Below, in pieces: positions 46,626 through 58,036 of a stretch of 64,000 nucleotides of DNA. The position numbers were made by a program, and so were the translations under genes. Positions within the stretch are counted from its first letter, which is position 1; each line of letters opens with the position of its first letter. Below the pieces are notes generated by a model that ran no database searches, was not told where the DNA came from, and saw nothing but the letters and a program-made list of their open reading frames with translations. The stretch comes from Heterohyrax brucei (taxonomy: Eukaryota; Chordata; Mammalia; Hyracoidea; Procaviidae), in the NCBI GenBank assembly GCA_028571685.1, contig CM053162.1, positions 72,776,351 through 72,840,350 on the forward strand, given 5' to 3'.

Positions 46626-46644
46626 TGATGTACCCTGTCCCTCC

Positions 46645-46695
46645 CTCCCTCCCTCACACACACATACACACACACACACACACTCACACACAGGG
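46645..46695. repeat. CCCT then CA dinucleotide microsatellite
   Basis: 'ccctccctccctcacacaca' followed by 'catacacacacacacacac' at the edge of the preceding block. Confidence 0.95.
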
Positions 46696-47690
46696 GCCGT
46701 CTCCCTTCTCCCCCTCTTCCTCCCTGTCCAGGCTGCAGAAATGCACCATCGTGGGGACTGTCAGTCTGTTTCCACCCAGCCAGGCTGTTGGGCCAAGGTG
46801 GTAAGGCTGATGAAGCACCTACTGTGTGCACAGTCCTCTGTGAGGTTCGAAGGGGTGTCAGAGGTCCGTGTGCATCCAGTAGCGGGCAAGAAGAGAGGCC
46901 TGCTTCCTGGGGCTTCCAGCGGGCTGGGCTCAGGTCATAGAGCAGTCACGTGTGGGTGAAGGAGAAGGCTGGGAAGTGTGGTGAGCCATTCAGGGTGGCC
47001 CTGAAATCCAAAATGACAGGAGCAATGCCTTTCAAGTCCGTCAGCTCCCTACCCTGCCCATTCACCTGGAAAAGCCATGGGGCTTCCCCTGCACCCAGGA
47101 GCCAGGACATCTTTCTTAAAATTATTCGGGGTTCCAAATGGGACTGACTGCGTGATTCCTAGAACCTCGTGCAAGATGAAAACACAGAGCCCCTTCTTAC
47201 AAAATTACTGATAATTTGATGACAGGATAGCACTTCTGAGTGTATAAGGGTGGGAACACATGTGTGACTGCACAGCCACCACTGTGAAGCCACCCTGGGC
47301 CCAGGAGCAAAGGGCAACTCAAAGCCTGACAGAGGCAACTCGGGAAGGCTTTCTGGAGGAGGAACGAGGTTGCTCGTCAGTGAGCGATGGTGTTCCCAAG
47401 ACCAGGGCTGGCCTGGGTGTGGTGAGCCGGGAGCCCTGCAATCTGAATGGCTGTCAGCACAGCTTTGCTGCCTACTGGTGGTGGCCACTATCCAGTCTGG
47501 AAACGGTGCTCCCACTGGGGTGAGCATCTCCCACGCATTGGTGCTTCCCTGGGCCTCAGGCCCTTTCTTTGGGGTGAGAGCACCTGCTCTCTCTTTTCCT
47601 CTTCAGTCCCTGACCCTCAAGGTCATTGCCTTTTCCCACGATTTGTGCCTCCCACGGGCCCTGCAGTGTCTCTGTGCCTGTGTGCTGAGT
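46696..47690. other. Unassigned sequence
   Basis: No gene recognised. 'gcacctactgtgtgcacagt' near 46815 is reminiscent of L2. Confidence 0.4.
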
Positions 47691-48125
47691 GCCCTCCGTG
47701 CTGAATGCCTTTCTGCTGAGGGCCTCCTGTGCTCACTGAGTGCTCCCGTGATCACTGAGTACCCCCTCATGATCACTGAGTGCCCTCCTGTGCACACGGA
47801 GTGCCCCTTCTGTTCACTGAGTGCCCCCTGTGCTCACTGAGTGCCCCCCGTGCTCACTGAGTGCCCCCCGTGCTTACTGAGTGCCCCCCGTGATCACTGA
47901 GTGAGTGCCCTCCTGTGCACACCGAGTGCCCCCTCTGTTCACTGAGTGCCCCCTGTGCTCACTGAGTGCCTCCCGAGCTCATCGAGTGCCCTCCTATGCT
48001 CACCAAGTGTGCCCGTGCTCACTGAATGTCCTCACATTCTGAGTGCCCAACCTGCTCAGTGAGTGTCCTCCCATGCTCACTCACTGCACCTCGTGCTCAC
48101 TCAGTGCCCCCCGTGCTCAGCACCT
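47690..48125 (+). repeat. Minisatellite of about 20 bp
   Basis: Repeated 'cactgagtgccccccgtgct' with many variants ('gatcactgagtgccc', 'tcctgtgcacacggagtg'). About 20 units, diverging towards the right edge. Confidence 0.92.
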
Positions 48126-48338
48126 TCTGTGCTCTGGACATGGCCCTTCTCTGCCCATCCCAATGTGCCCACTCCCACTAGACCATCTGCTCCTTGACCC
48201 CCTCAAGTACCCCCATGTCTCTGTCCACACGGGGCCCCTCACCTGAGCCAAGCCAGCCAAGTGCCGTCGAGTCATATAAGGATCTTCTTTAACCCTCTCC
48301 CCCCATCTATTCTACCTCCACCTGTACCCTCTCTCCCA

Positions 48339-48497
48339 GGAGCCCTGGTAGCACAGTGCTTAAGAGCTACAGCTGCCACCCAAAAGGTCAGCCATTTGCA
48401 TCTACCAGCCACTTCTTGGAGACCCCATGGGGCAGCTCTACCCTGTCCTGTAGGGTTGCTATGAGTCAGAATCAATCCATCAGCAGCAAGTTGGGTT
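48339..48497 (+). repeat. AfroSINE
   Basis: 'ggagccctggtagcacagtg' ... 'gcatctaccagccacttctt' ... 'agggttgctatgagtcagaa'. Confidence 0.92.
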
Positions 48498-48499
48498 CT

Positions 48500-48645
48500 T
48501 CAGATCCTGCTGCAGAGCTCTGAAGTTGGCAGTCCTGGTTCTGTGTCCAGCTCTGCCCTCTAAACCCTTGTGCTCTTGGAGAAGCTCTCTGAGCCTCTGT
48601 TCCCCTGCAGAGCAGTAGGGACAGACTGAAAGCTGTTGCCTGAGG
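48500..48645 (+). repeat. MIR SINE
   Basis: 'gttggcagtcctggttctgt' 'gtccagctctgccctctaaa' ... 'gagaagctctctgagcctct' matches the MIR core. Confidence 0.7.
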
Positions 48646-49508
48646 TGAGTGTGAGTGCAGAAGGAGCTGCTGTGTGTGAAGCCCTGAGCACAGGCTGACT
48701 CGTCTATCTGTACACGCCAGCTCACACCTCTGTATGGCTGTCCTCGCCTTACAACCTGTGTGTGAACCTCTCTCAGAACTTCTGTTGCATGTGGAGTCCT
48801 TGTTGCAAGTGTGGACATGGTCTGCACTGCTTCACCCACCTGACGGTAAACTTCCTACAAGAGTGTGGCAGACACAGGACGGGTTCCCCCAACCTCCTGC
48901 ACCACCCTTGTGTTGGCTGGAGAGGCTAGGAAGTTAGAAAGGCATGGCCAGACTCCCTTGCAGCTACATTTCTGGAAGGCAATTGGGTTCCATGAATCGG
49001 TTATTCCTGGGAATACCTGAGAGGTGGGATCAAGGCCGCTTTCTGCCTGTGGTCGTTTCTCATAGCTGTAAGATGTAGTAACATGACTTCTTCCCCCTTT
49101 TTCTCTGTAGCAGCATCCCCTTGTTGGGTTCTCAGCTTCTGTGTGTCAAGAGGCCACAACACACAGCAGTGGTGACACTATCAGTTGTGACTTCTTGAGC
49201 TCTTTATTGCAGGTCCATCAGTGTGGTCTCCAACTCCTAGTTCAAGGGGTGACTTCAGAGCTGTGGGACCACTGGGAGTCAGCTCAGAGGCCACGGCCTG
49301 GGGAGAAAGGCCAGCTCACCTCCTTTAGACAGTCAGCCAGCGAAAGCCCTGTGACGGTGGGGTCAGCACAGGACGGGAGGCGTTTCCTTCCCTCGTGTGT
49401 GGGATGGCTGGGATTCAGGGCCTGACTTAGCGGCGGGTGACAACAGCAAACCAGCTCGACTGCCCCTGACCACAACAACAACAGCAGCAGCAGCAGCACA
49501 AGGACCTG
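48646..49508. other. Unassigned sequence
   Basis: No gene recognised. A short (CAG)n-type run follows near 49480. Confidence 0.35.
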
Positions 49509-49692
49509 GAGTCCCTGGGTGGTGCAGTGGTTAACGCTCTCCATTCTGGTCCAATCAGAGGTCTCAGGAGAAAGGCCTAACCGTGTACTGGCAAAAAAGT
49601 GCCCTTTAACAACCTGGTGGCACATAGCTGTGCTGTGACACACTGCAGGTCACTGTGAGTCAGAGTTGGCTCAATGGCAACTGTTGGGTTTG
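49509..49692 (+). repeat. AfroSINE-related copy with an altered middle
   Basis: The head 'ggagtccctgggtggtgcag' 'tggttaacgctc' and tail 'gtcactgtgagtcagagttg' are present, but the middle differs from other copies ('caatcagaggtctcaggaga'). It may be a subfamily or a composite. A similar head occurs at 55027. Confidence 0.7.
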
Positions 49693-50480
49693 GTCTTGTG
49701 GAGGGCTAGCTGGTGTGACTGTGGCTTCCTGACTGTGCCACAGGCCCTGGTGGCAGGGCTGAGGGGCTGGGGTCACATCTTCCCTCCTCACGGACATGGC
49801 CTGCCTTCCCTGAGGCCTGCCTGGCCAGCTGGCCCAGCCCTGCCTGCAGAAGCCCTTGGTCAGTGTCCTTTAGGGGTCCCCTTTCCCTGCTGGGGGCGTG
49901 GGGCAGGGGAGGAGCCAGGGCTGAAGGACAGCTTGCGCCAACACTTCACTCCTCCCTTCCTGACATGTTTGCTCACAGGCTGTTTGCCAAGTGACAAGCC
50001 TCCCTGCGGATGTTTCACCCACTTAAATAACGGACGCAGAGTGTTGCTGAGCATTCCCAGTGAGCGGCTCGTAGTGTGGAGGCTCCCCTGTGCCAGGTGG
50101 TGACTGCTGCCCACCAGGCCAAGCTGATGCTGGGTGGCGAGAGGCTGGTGAGCAGAGCCGAGGCCTAGGGTGTGTTGTCCCCACTTCTGGGTCAGCACCA
50201 GGGAAACGAATGCACTTGAGGGGCAGAGCATGGGGTGGGGAGGGCAGTAGTCAGAGAAGGGAGTCCTGGGGGGATGGTGCTGAGGGGCATGGAGGGGCCA
50301 GCAGGACTCTGCAGCCTTTCTGATCAACCCTACAAGGCTGGACACAGCCTCTGCCCCTGCAGACCCCACTACAGAGTCTGACCATTCAAGGAAAGAAGAG
50401 ATGGTTGCTCCCTGATGTGAGGTCTCCAGAGAGAGAGCTGAGTTGCCATCCTAAAGGACCATGAGGCCAGGACCCCCCAG
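49693..50480. other. Unassigned sequence
   Basis: GC-rich, no gene or repeat recognised. Confidence 0.35.
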
Positions 50481-52015
50481 GAGTGAAGCTAAATAAATTA
50501 GGGTGCATTCATGCTGTGGAGTATCACTTGCCCATAAAAAGAACGGATCACACGATTATTTGCTATCAGAGAAATCTACATCAAAATCACAATGAGATAC
50601 CGTCTCATCCCAACAAGCCTGGCATTAATGAAGAGACCCCCAAAAATAAATGTTGGAGAGGTTGTGGAGAGACTAGAACTCTTCTACACTACTGGTGGGA
50701 ATGTAAAATGGAACAACCACTTTGGAAATTGATTTGGTGCTTTCTTAGAAAGCTAGAAGTAGAAATATTGCATGATCCAGCAATTCCACTTCTTGGACTA
50801 TATCCTAGAGAAACCAGGGCCATCATAAGAGCAGATACACACATACCAGCATTTGCTGCAGCACTGTCTAAAACCGCAAAAAGATGGAATCTAGGTGCCC
50901 AGCAACAGAAGAACAAACTATGATACGTTCACAGAATGGAACAGTATGCAATGATAAAAAACAATGATGGTTTTAAGAAACATCTCCTAACACAGAGTCA
51001 TGTGGAGGACACTGTGTTAAGTGAAATCAGTCAGCTGTGAAAGAACAAATATGATATGAGGCCACTATTATAAGGACTTAAGAAAAGGTTGAAACAGAAG
51101 AAGATAATCTTTGATGGTTACGAGGACCGGGAGAGAGCGAAAGGGGTATTCCTGCATTAGATAGTAGACAGGAATTGGGTTCGCTGGAAGCAGAGGCAGC
51201 ACACAGCAGAAGGGAGGTCAGCACGGCCGGACTACACCGAAAGCTAAAAGATTTTCTGAATACAACCAACATTTAGAAGGACAGAGTAGCAGGGACAGGG
51301 GTCTTGGGAACACTGTTTCAGGGGACATTCAGGCTAATTGGCATGACAAAGTTTTTTAAAGATGTTCTGCATGCCACTTTGGTGAGTGGCGTCTGGGGTC
51401 TTAAAACCTAGTGAGCTGCCATCTAAGTGGCACCAACTTGTCCCAATCCGCCTTCAGCAGAGGAGAACAAAGGCCATCAAAGACAAAAGGGACATGTGAG
51501 CCCAGGAGACAAAGGGACCGCGTGACTGGGAGACTACACCCGCATGAGACTGGAGAGCTAGCTGGTGCCCGGCTACCACCAGCGACTGACCGGACAGGGC
51601 GCACAACATAAAGTCCCCGATATGGTGGGAGAAACACGGGTCTGTGGAACTAGAACTCCATTGAAAAGACAAGACTTGATGGCCCACCACACTGGAGGGC
51701 CCACTGAGGACATGGGCCCTGGCCGCTCTGTTAGCCCAGAGTTGAAAACAGTGCGGCAGCCGCCTCTTTAGACAAACTCTGGACTGGACTAGAGACGCCG
51801 AGTGACGCCGGTGAACAACAGGTTTTTTGGCTTAAGTACATGCATGAAGCTGTCAGAGCAGCTCCTCACTGGGGTGAGATGAGAGCGTGGGAGGGACAGG
51901 AGTTGGTTGAATGGGTACGGCAAGTATCGCGTGGAAAGGAGGAGTGTGCTGTCACGGGGTAGGGAGAGCAGCTGGAGTAGCATAGTGGTGTCTGTGTGGT
52001 TTTTGTTTTTATTTT
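50480..52015 (+). mobile_element. 5'-truncated L1 with the end of ORF2 and 3' UTR
   Basis: The frame from about 50483 to 50923 encodes the C-terminal part of L1 ORF2 (WWECKMEQPLWK, then DPAIPLLGLYP). It is followed by a 3' UTR containing 'gagtgaaatcagtcagctgt' and 'tgagtggcgtctggggtctt', shared with the fragment at 19856. The upstream ORF2 and ORF1 are absent, so it is immobile. Confidence 0.88.
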
Positions 52016-52036
52016 TCCTTTAGCTATAGATGGTTA

Positions 52037-52192
52037 GGAACCCCTGGCGGTACAGTGGTTAAGTACTATGTCTATGAACCTTAAGACTGGCAGTTCAAAT
52101 CCACCAGGTGCTCCTTGGAAACTCTACGGAGCACTTCTACTGTGTCTCATGGGGTCGCTATGAATCAGAATTGACTCAATGGCAGTGGATTG
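52037..52192 (+). repeat. AfroSINE between two L1 pieces
   Basis: 'ggaacccctggcggtacagt' ... 'aatccaccaggtgctccttg' ... 'cagaattgactcaatggcag'. Confidence 0.92.
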
Positions 52193-52194
52193 TA

Positions 52195-52520
52195 GATGTT
52201 ATTTTTTCTTTTTCTATCATGATTAAGTAAAAGTTTACACTCCAAGTCAATTTTCCATATAAAACCCCGAACACCCGCCTCTCTGCAGCTCCGTCTGCCC
52301 TCCTCAGCTGTGACAGCACCCTCTCCTTTTCCACTCTTTACTTCCAGTGTCCACTCGACCAGCACCATCCCCTCCTCTCCACCCTCTGCTCTCCCCTCTA
52401 AAAAGAAACCTGTGGGACATCCTTCTGTAATCAGGTACACACACCACCTGCATCGCTCTGTGTTCTGTGGGTGGGGTTATATGGCAAATTAATTTAATTT
52501 TAATTTTGATTGTAAACATT
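52195..52520 (-). mobile_element. L1 3' UTR fragment, inverted relative to the preceding L1
   Basis: Read on the - strand it contains 'ggatgtcccacaggtttctt' and 'cttaatcatgatag'-type sequence. It parallels the + strand sequence at about 20800-21010 (CPTG(L/F)FLEG... in shadow translation). No ORF of its own. Confidence 0.6.
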
Positions 52521-52539
52521 TACCTGAAGAAAAATAAAA

Positions 52540-52960
52540 GAGAGAGAGAGGATGGATTAATGTACATGCCTTTGACATGCAAAAATCTCTAAGGTATTGT
52601 AATGTGGAAAAAAATGCAGACACCTGTACATTTAATTCAATTTAATTGCTGTAATATACATCTGCAGAAAAGCCGTCGCACAGAAGCTCGCAGAACTCTG
52701 CTTGGTGTGGAGTGTCCAGACGGCGGTCTTTGCTCCTGGGTCACTTCTCCAATTCAAGCAAAAAATGCAGTGAAGAATGCTTAAAAAGAGAGAGAAACAG
52801 CTATGTTTCCAAAAAATAGACCCAACAGACGAGGATGGGGAGTTGGGGTGGATTAAAGAAAATACTTTCTTAACCCTGAAGAGTTTAGATTCTTGAAGCA
52901 GTATTTTAAAAATCATTTTGGCTTCAACCCACCATAAGAAATAGTTTCATCAAGCTGAGT
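52540..52960. promoter_or_regulatory. Possible conserved A/T-rich element (weak)
   Basis: Repeat-free, high-complexity A/T-rich sequence including 'tttaattcaatttaattgct' 'gtaatatacat'. It resembles non-coding elements but may be an unrecognised old transposon. Confidence 0.25.
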
Positions 52961-52974
52961 ACACATATATATTG

Positions 52975-53410
52975 ACAACAGAGATCCACACGTGTGTGTA
53001 CATTCAAGACAGAGATCCACACGTGTGTGTACATTCAAGACAGAGATCCACACGTGTGTGTATATTCAAGAAAGAGATCCACACGTGTGTGTATATTCAA
53101 GACAGAGATCCACACATGTGTGTATATTCAAGACAGAGATCCACACATGTGTACATTCAAAACAGAGTTCCACAAATGTGTGTTCAAGACAGTTCCACAC
53201 GTGTGTGTATTTAAGACAGAGTTCCACATATGTGCGCATATTCAAGAGATCTACACATGTCTGTAGATTTAAGACAGACACCCACGTGTGTGTGTATTTT
53301 ACAGAGTTCCACACGTGTGTATATTCAAGATAGAGTTCCACAAACCTGTATAGATTTAAGAGAGCCCACACACATGTGTGTGTTTGACAGAGACCCACAC
53401 GTGTATGGAT
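52975..53410 (+). repeat. 31-bp minisatellite rich in CACGTG and alternating purine-pyrimidine
   Basis: Units of 'gacagagatccacacgtgtg' 'tgtacattcaa'; the first four or five are nearly identical and later ones are diverged. About eight units keep CACGTG. All three forward frames are open because of the repeat. Confidence 0.95.
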
Positions 53411-53839
53411 ACTCAGAACAGAAGTTACTTTTGTACATAGCAGGCACGCAGGGGTTATCTATGCTTTTCTAATTCTCCCTTAAGTTCTGTTTCTGACATC
53501 TTTATATAGATTTCATGAACATTAGTGGGTCCCAGCCCACAGTTTGTAAAATACCGCCTAATCTGATGGGGTGCCGGGGTGCCCTTGGGGGAGAAACCTG
53601 ATGGAGACACCTCAGGAGCCCAGAGAAGTCCTGTAGGGCCCATGGCCACTGGAAGTCACTCTGGCTGCACTCTCCACCAGCCGACAACCCCCGCAGGCCT
53701 GGGCTAGAACCGAACCCCCACGTCCAGGGAGCTCCTGACCTGAAAGGCTTTACAGACGGACGCACAAACAGCCTAGCCTCAAGCTGGGCCCAAATCCCCG
53801 TCAACCTGCAGCACCGGGTACGAACCCCAGCGCCCATAG

Positions 53840-53965
53840 CAGCGTGACCTGTGAGTCTGTAAAATCGGTGTGGGTAGCTGTGAGGCTTCATTCCCTCTCG
53901 AGTTGTAAAGATAAAACGAGTTAAAACGTGCACAGCGCTGGGAGTAGCGCCGGTCACCCGTGAGA
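53840..53965 (+). repeat. MIR SINE 3' half
   Basis: 'gagtctgtaaaatcggtgtg' ... 'gagttgtaaagataaaacga' 'gttaaaacgtgcacagcgct' follows the MIR 3' pattern. Confidence 0.75.
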
Positions 53966-54640
53966 GCAGCCCATTACCACGGCTCCGGCCCGGGGGCGCG
54001 CGGGCAGTGTCCTCCAGGTCATTTAACCCGAGATGTGAATGAAAGCCGGGTGAGCCCCCTCCCAGACCAGCCCTTCCGCGGGGCGCCGGCCTGACCGGTC
54101 ACAGGCGGAGGGTGACCGGTGCTGATGAGGCTGATAAGCCACGACTCCCGCCCGCGTGACCCGGCCCGGCGGCGGTCGCCCGCCCCCCAGCCACCCAGAG
54201 CCAGGCCTATCTCGCCCATCAAGGCCACCTCCCCCGCCCGAGAGCCTGCAGACCCGGGGGAGGGCCCGGTCCACCCTCCGGCGCCCTCCTGGTGCACCTG
54301 GGTCGGCCCCGCCTGGCCCGGGAAGCCGGGACAACGCCTCTCTTGCCCCTCTGCGCTTTCGGGGCGCTCCTTCCTGCCTTGCCCTGCAGCTTGCACCGTC
54401 TGCCTCTGCAGCCTCCTCTCTACCCCCTAAAAAGCATCCCCAACGCCCGCTGCCCCCCAAAGCCCGTTCCCAGGCCTGTGAGGCCGCTCTCAGCCACCAC
54501 CGCCCCGCGGCGCCTCGCTGCAGAAAACAGGCGTCCGGCAATTAGTTTTTAATTGCCGCACCATTTCTCGATGGCGACGGAACCCGCTCGTTAGCGCCCC
54601 TCCTCCGGCCAGGCGCGGGGCGTAACCCCGGTGACCTCCA
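53966..54640. promoter_or_regulatory. CpG island with a palindromic homeodomain-type site
   Basis: CpG-rich, repeat-free block. Near its right edge is GGCAATTA (54537-54544), a 5-base GTTTT spacer, and TTAATTGCC (54550-54557 without its first T); the arms are exact inverted copies of GGCAATTA. At 54121-54140 there is 'gctgatgaggctgataagcc', including a GATAAG core. No coding exon recognised; function inferred. Confidence 0.4.
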
Positions 54641-55026
54641 GGCGCGCTTTCACCGGGCCACCTTCTGAAACACACCAGACCACTGTGTCGTGGGCTCAGA
54701 AGTCTGCAAATGCCTTCCCACAGTTAAAAGTACACCTTCAAAAAGAATTCTACTGGAATTGCCTTGAGGCTAAGAGGGCAGCAGGGAGAGAGAAGGACCT
54801 GGCATGTACACCTCCCAGAAACCCTTTAATTTTGGTTTTTTAAACAGACAACATACATGTGAAAGATAAGCAGTTCCAAAAGGCATTCTCAGAGTCAAAG
54901 ATCCTCCCAGTAACGGAATGCTCTGCTGAAACCTCGAAGGGAGTCTTGTTTGGGAAAAACACAACAGACATGAAAGACAGCCAGCTGACAATCAGGTTGA
55001 CGTGAACTTGGGTAGGCTATGAGATG

Positions 55027-55256
55027 GGAGTCCCTGGGTGCTGCAAACAGGGAGCCACCCACCACTCAGCAGGTGGTCAGAGGTCTGAGTCGAGCCAGCA
55101 GCACCTCAGACAAGAAATCAAACCAAACCCAGTCCAGTGGACGCTGACTCAGAGACCCTATAACGGGGCCCAGCGGAGCACCCCACGGGGCTTCCAAAGA
55201 CACTGACTTTTCCTTGGCAGTCGAGGCCCTTAACTCCTTCACCACCGGGATTTCCA
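55027..55256. repeat. AfroSINE-related head (+) joined to an inverted AfroSINE (-)
   Basis: About 55027-55110 has the 'ggagtccctgggtgctgcaa' head type seen at 49509. About 55113-55256 is a reverse copy ending 'aactccttcaccaccgggat'. Confidence 0.65.
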
Positions 55257-55599
55257 TCCTGGAAGGAAGGGCTGGTGACCTGTTTCTGAAGAACCAGCCA
55301 TCGGAACCCCGTGGCGCCCGATTCTACCATGAGTCAGAGCGGACTGTGTGGATGGCCACAGGTTTTACACACATTGGATGCCAACTCACAGAGCTTGATT
55401 TTGGCCCAAGTGGCTTCAGTCTGGCCAAGGCCTCTGAGAGGTAGGGATGCCGTATTGGGAGGAGGAAGGAGGTGTGAGGGCAGAAGCAGAGGGTATTCCC
55501 TTTTCAGGGGAATGATTTTATGTCTGAAGTAGGAGGCTTTGTGGAGGAGGTAGTTTTAGCGGAGCCATGAAGGACGGGTTGGGTCTGGCCCGGCAGAGA

Positions 55600-55920
55600 A
55601 GAGGCTTGGGGCACGGCTGGGGGCAGGGGCGCGTGAGGGAGGTGGCCACGCAGAGGTGAGGGCACACCAGGGAAGGGAGGAGGCGTCATGGTGTGGCTGG
55701 GGACAGGAGCGCGTGAGGAAGGTGGCCACGTGGAAGTGAGAACATACCAGGGAAGGAGGAGGCAGGGTAAGGATGAGGTGTGGTAGCGTGGCTGGGAGCA
55801 GGTGTGTGTGTGTGTGTGAGGTGCAGACGAGAGCACATCAGTGACAGCTGGAGAGTGGGTGCATTCAGGAGATGGGACAGGCAGGTGAGGCCCTTCCACA
55901 GAGGGCCCTGAGCTGAAAAC
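55600..55920. repeat. Local repeats and possible L2 relic
   Basis: 'gggaagggaggaggc' and 'gcgtgaggaaggtggccacg' blocks are duplicated at about 90-bp spacing between 55620 and 55790; a short (gt)n follows at 55802. Confidence 0.55.
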
Positions 55921-56080
55921 TGGGTATCAGGACTTCCTGTCAACGGAGAAGAGGGCTTCTTCGATCAGAGTTGCTGCCAGATCAGAGCAATGACTCAGGA
56001 CGGTCAACCTGTGAGGTGGGTGTAGGGTGACTCGGAATGCCTGGTCTGTGAGCTGAGAGTAGGTTGCTTTGGTAAGGTCT

Positions 56081-56238
56081 GGAAACCCTGGTGGTATAGT
56101 GATTAAAAGCTAAGACTGCTCACCAAAAGGTCGGCATTTCCAATCCAACAGCTGCTCCTTGGAAACCCTATGGGGCGGTTCTACTCTGCCCTACAGGGTC
56201 GCTGAGTCAGAATTAACTCGACAACAATGGTTTCCTTT
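56081..56238 (+). repeat. AfroSINE, first arm of an inverted pair
   Basis: 'ggaaaccctggtggtatagt' ... 'ctacagggtcgctgagtcag' 'aattaactcgacaac'. Confidence 0.93.
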
Positions 56239-56249
56239 GGAGGCCACCA

Positions 56250-56411
56250 GACCCAAAAGCCCACTGCCATCAAGTCGGGTCCGACTCACAGTGACCCTGG
56301 AGGTCCACGTAGAACTGCCCCATAGTTTCCAATGAGCGCCTCTTGCATTTGAGCTGCTGACCTTTTGGTTGGCAGACATAGCACTTAACCCACTATGCCA
56401 CCAGGGTTTCC
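56250..56411 (-). repeat. AfroSINE, second arm of an inverted pair
   Basis: 'aaagcccactgccatcaagt' ... 'cactatgccaccagggtttc'. Only 11 bases separate it from the + copy, so the RNA of either strand could fold into a long hairpin. Confidence 0.93.
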
Positions 56412-56424
56412 TTGGCACCAAATA

Positions 56425-56650
56425 ATTAAGGTCATTTCAGTGACTAAGGAGAAGGACATCACACTTGGTAGAGTGGAGGGTCAGCGAAAAAGAGGAAGAC
56501 CCTCGACGAGACGGATTGACAGAGCGGGCCCAGCAACGGGCTGAAGCAAGAAAACAGTGGCGGACCTGGTGCTGGACCCGGCGGTGTGTCTGTCGGGCGT
56601 GGTGTCGCTGAGCAGGAACCCACTAGAGGCGCCTAACAACGGAACAATGA
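56425..56650 (+). mobile_element. RTE LINE 3' terminus
   Basis: 'gagaaggacatcacacttgg' 'tagagtggagggtcagcgaa' 'aaagaggaagaccctcgacg', then the end 'gcgcctaacaacggaac'. This terminal part contains a 'gtcgctgagcaggaaccc' segment homologous to the AfroSINE tail. Confidence 0.85.
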
Positions 56651-57949
56651 GAAGCTGTTTAGACCACCCAGACCAGCTTTCGAGTCCGACTGGTTACCGA
56701 CTCCTGGCTATAGCGCGCTGGTAGGGACTTTCTGGTGAGACTGTGTGGTTCACACTCGGCTGGTAACTCTCACCCAGCGACCGGCCGTAGCAAGCGCTCG
56801 TGAGTGTTAGCTCTCATTGTGCAGGGAGCCAGCGCTGAGATGGAACCACAAGGGGAAGAACCACAGGACGAGCCACTTTGGGCTACTGATTCGTGGGAGG
56901 AGGGAATGAGGGATGACTGTGGATATCACACGTAAGGGACAGGGGTGCGGGACAGTGTCCAAGCTCTCCAGGCCCCTAGCGGCTCCATGAACAAAGCCAG
57001 GGCAGGCATGCGAAGAACAGCTTTGCGAATCAGGGGACACTGGGCTGGGTTGGTCTCACGGTGTGAGCAGAAAGGAGCTAGACCTCAGGACAGAAGCTGG
57101 AACTGGGAGTAAACTGCCCGAAAGCAGGTGTGGGAAGGGGAGGCCACGCGAGCCTTGTGGTGTGTCTGCAGTGGGGGCCGGGGGAGGTGTGGGAATGGGT
57201 CACGAGAGGGACAGGAGAACCCAGGGAGACCAGAACCCCCACAGGGAGCACGGCGGGGGGAGGCTAGCAGCACCAATGAAGAGCAATGAAGGCAACTGGG
57301 GGGTGCGGCGCAAATGAGGTGGCTGTGGCCCGTCGAGGGTGCTAGTCGGTTTGCCACCCCACTGGGCTTTAAAGAGAGCCAATTCCAGAGCAAAAGGACC
57401 TTGCCACTACCAAGGAGGCAGACCAGAGGGAGCCCTCTGGACTCTGGGTCCCTGCACTGAGGAGCTCCTGGGCCTGGCAGACGGAGAAGGAAAGCCATAC
57501 GCTCAAGCGAAATAGCGTATGATGTCCTCACGTTTACGTCTCAACTTTGGGCCCCGCTCTGGCCCCCACACTCCCTCCCCCAACAACGTGCCAGCCCCTG
57601 GACCCCCACCTCTCAGGGGGTCCTCTCATTTTAGCAACAATCGCTGGACTGAAACCTGAAACCATCTGGGCCCAAGTCAAGCTAACATGAATTCAATTAA
57701 AAATAGAAAGAACATCCACAGTCATGTAAATTTTATTTATTTTTGAAAAGTTAACAGATTTACATCCTTAGGAATTGTAAAGATAAAAAGGGTACAGAGC
57801 AAAATTTCTTCCATCTTTCCATCTCCCAGCCACCCAGTTCCCTTCCTCGCAGGCAACGAGTATTAGTATTCTGAATTTTTATGGTATTTTATTGTGAAAG
57901 GTTTAAAATATGTCCCCCCAGATCCTTTCATCCTGCTCCTTTCAGGAGG
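56651..57949. other. Unassigned sequence
   Basis: No gene recognised. An A/T-rich part at 57690-57910 ('gtaaattttatttatttttg' ... 'tggtattttattgtgaaagg') looks like old LINE or LTR sequence. Confidence 0.35.
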
Positions 57950-58036
57950 TGGTACTGGCAGAGCCCCATGGAGCACTCCTGCCCTGTCCTATAGCGCTGC
58001 TCGACTTGACAGCAATGGACTTCCGGTTTTTGGTTT
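57950..58036 (+). repeat. AfroSINE fragment
   Basis: 'gagccccatggagcactcct' 'gccctgtcctatagcgctgc' 'tcgacttgacagcaatggac' is a shortened 3' half. Confidence 0.7.

Noticed and set aside
50483..50923. 146-codon frame as a host gene
   Set aside because: The peptide is the C-terminal end of L1 ORF2 (WWECK..., DPAIPLLG...).
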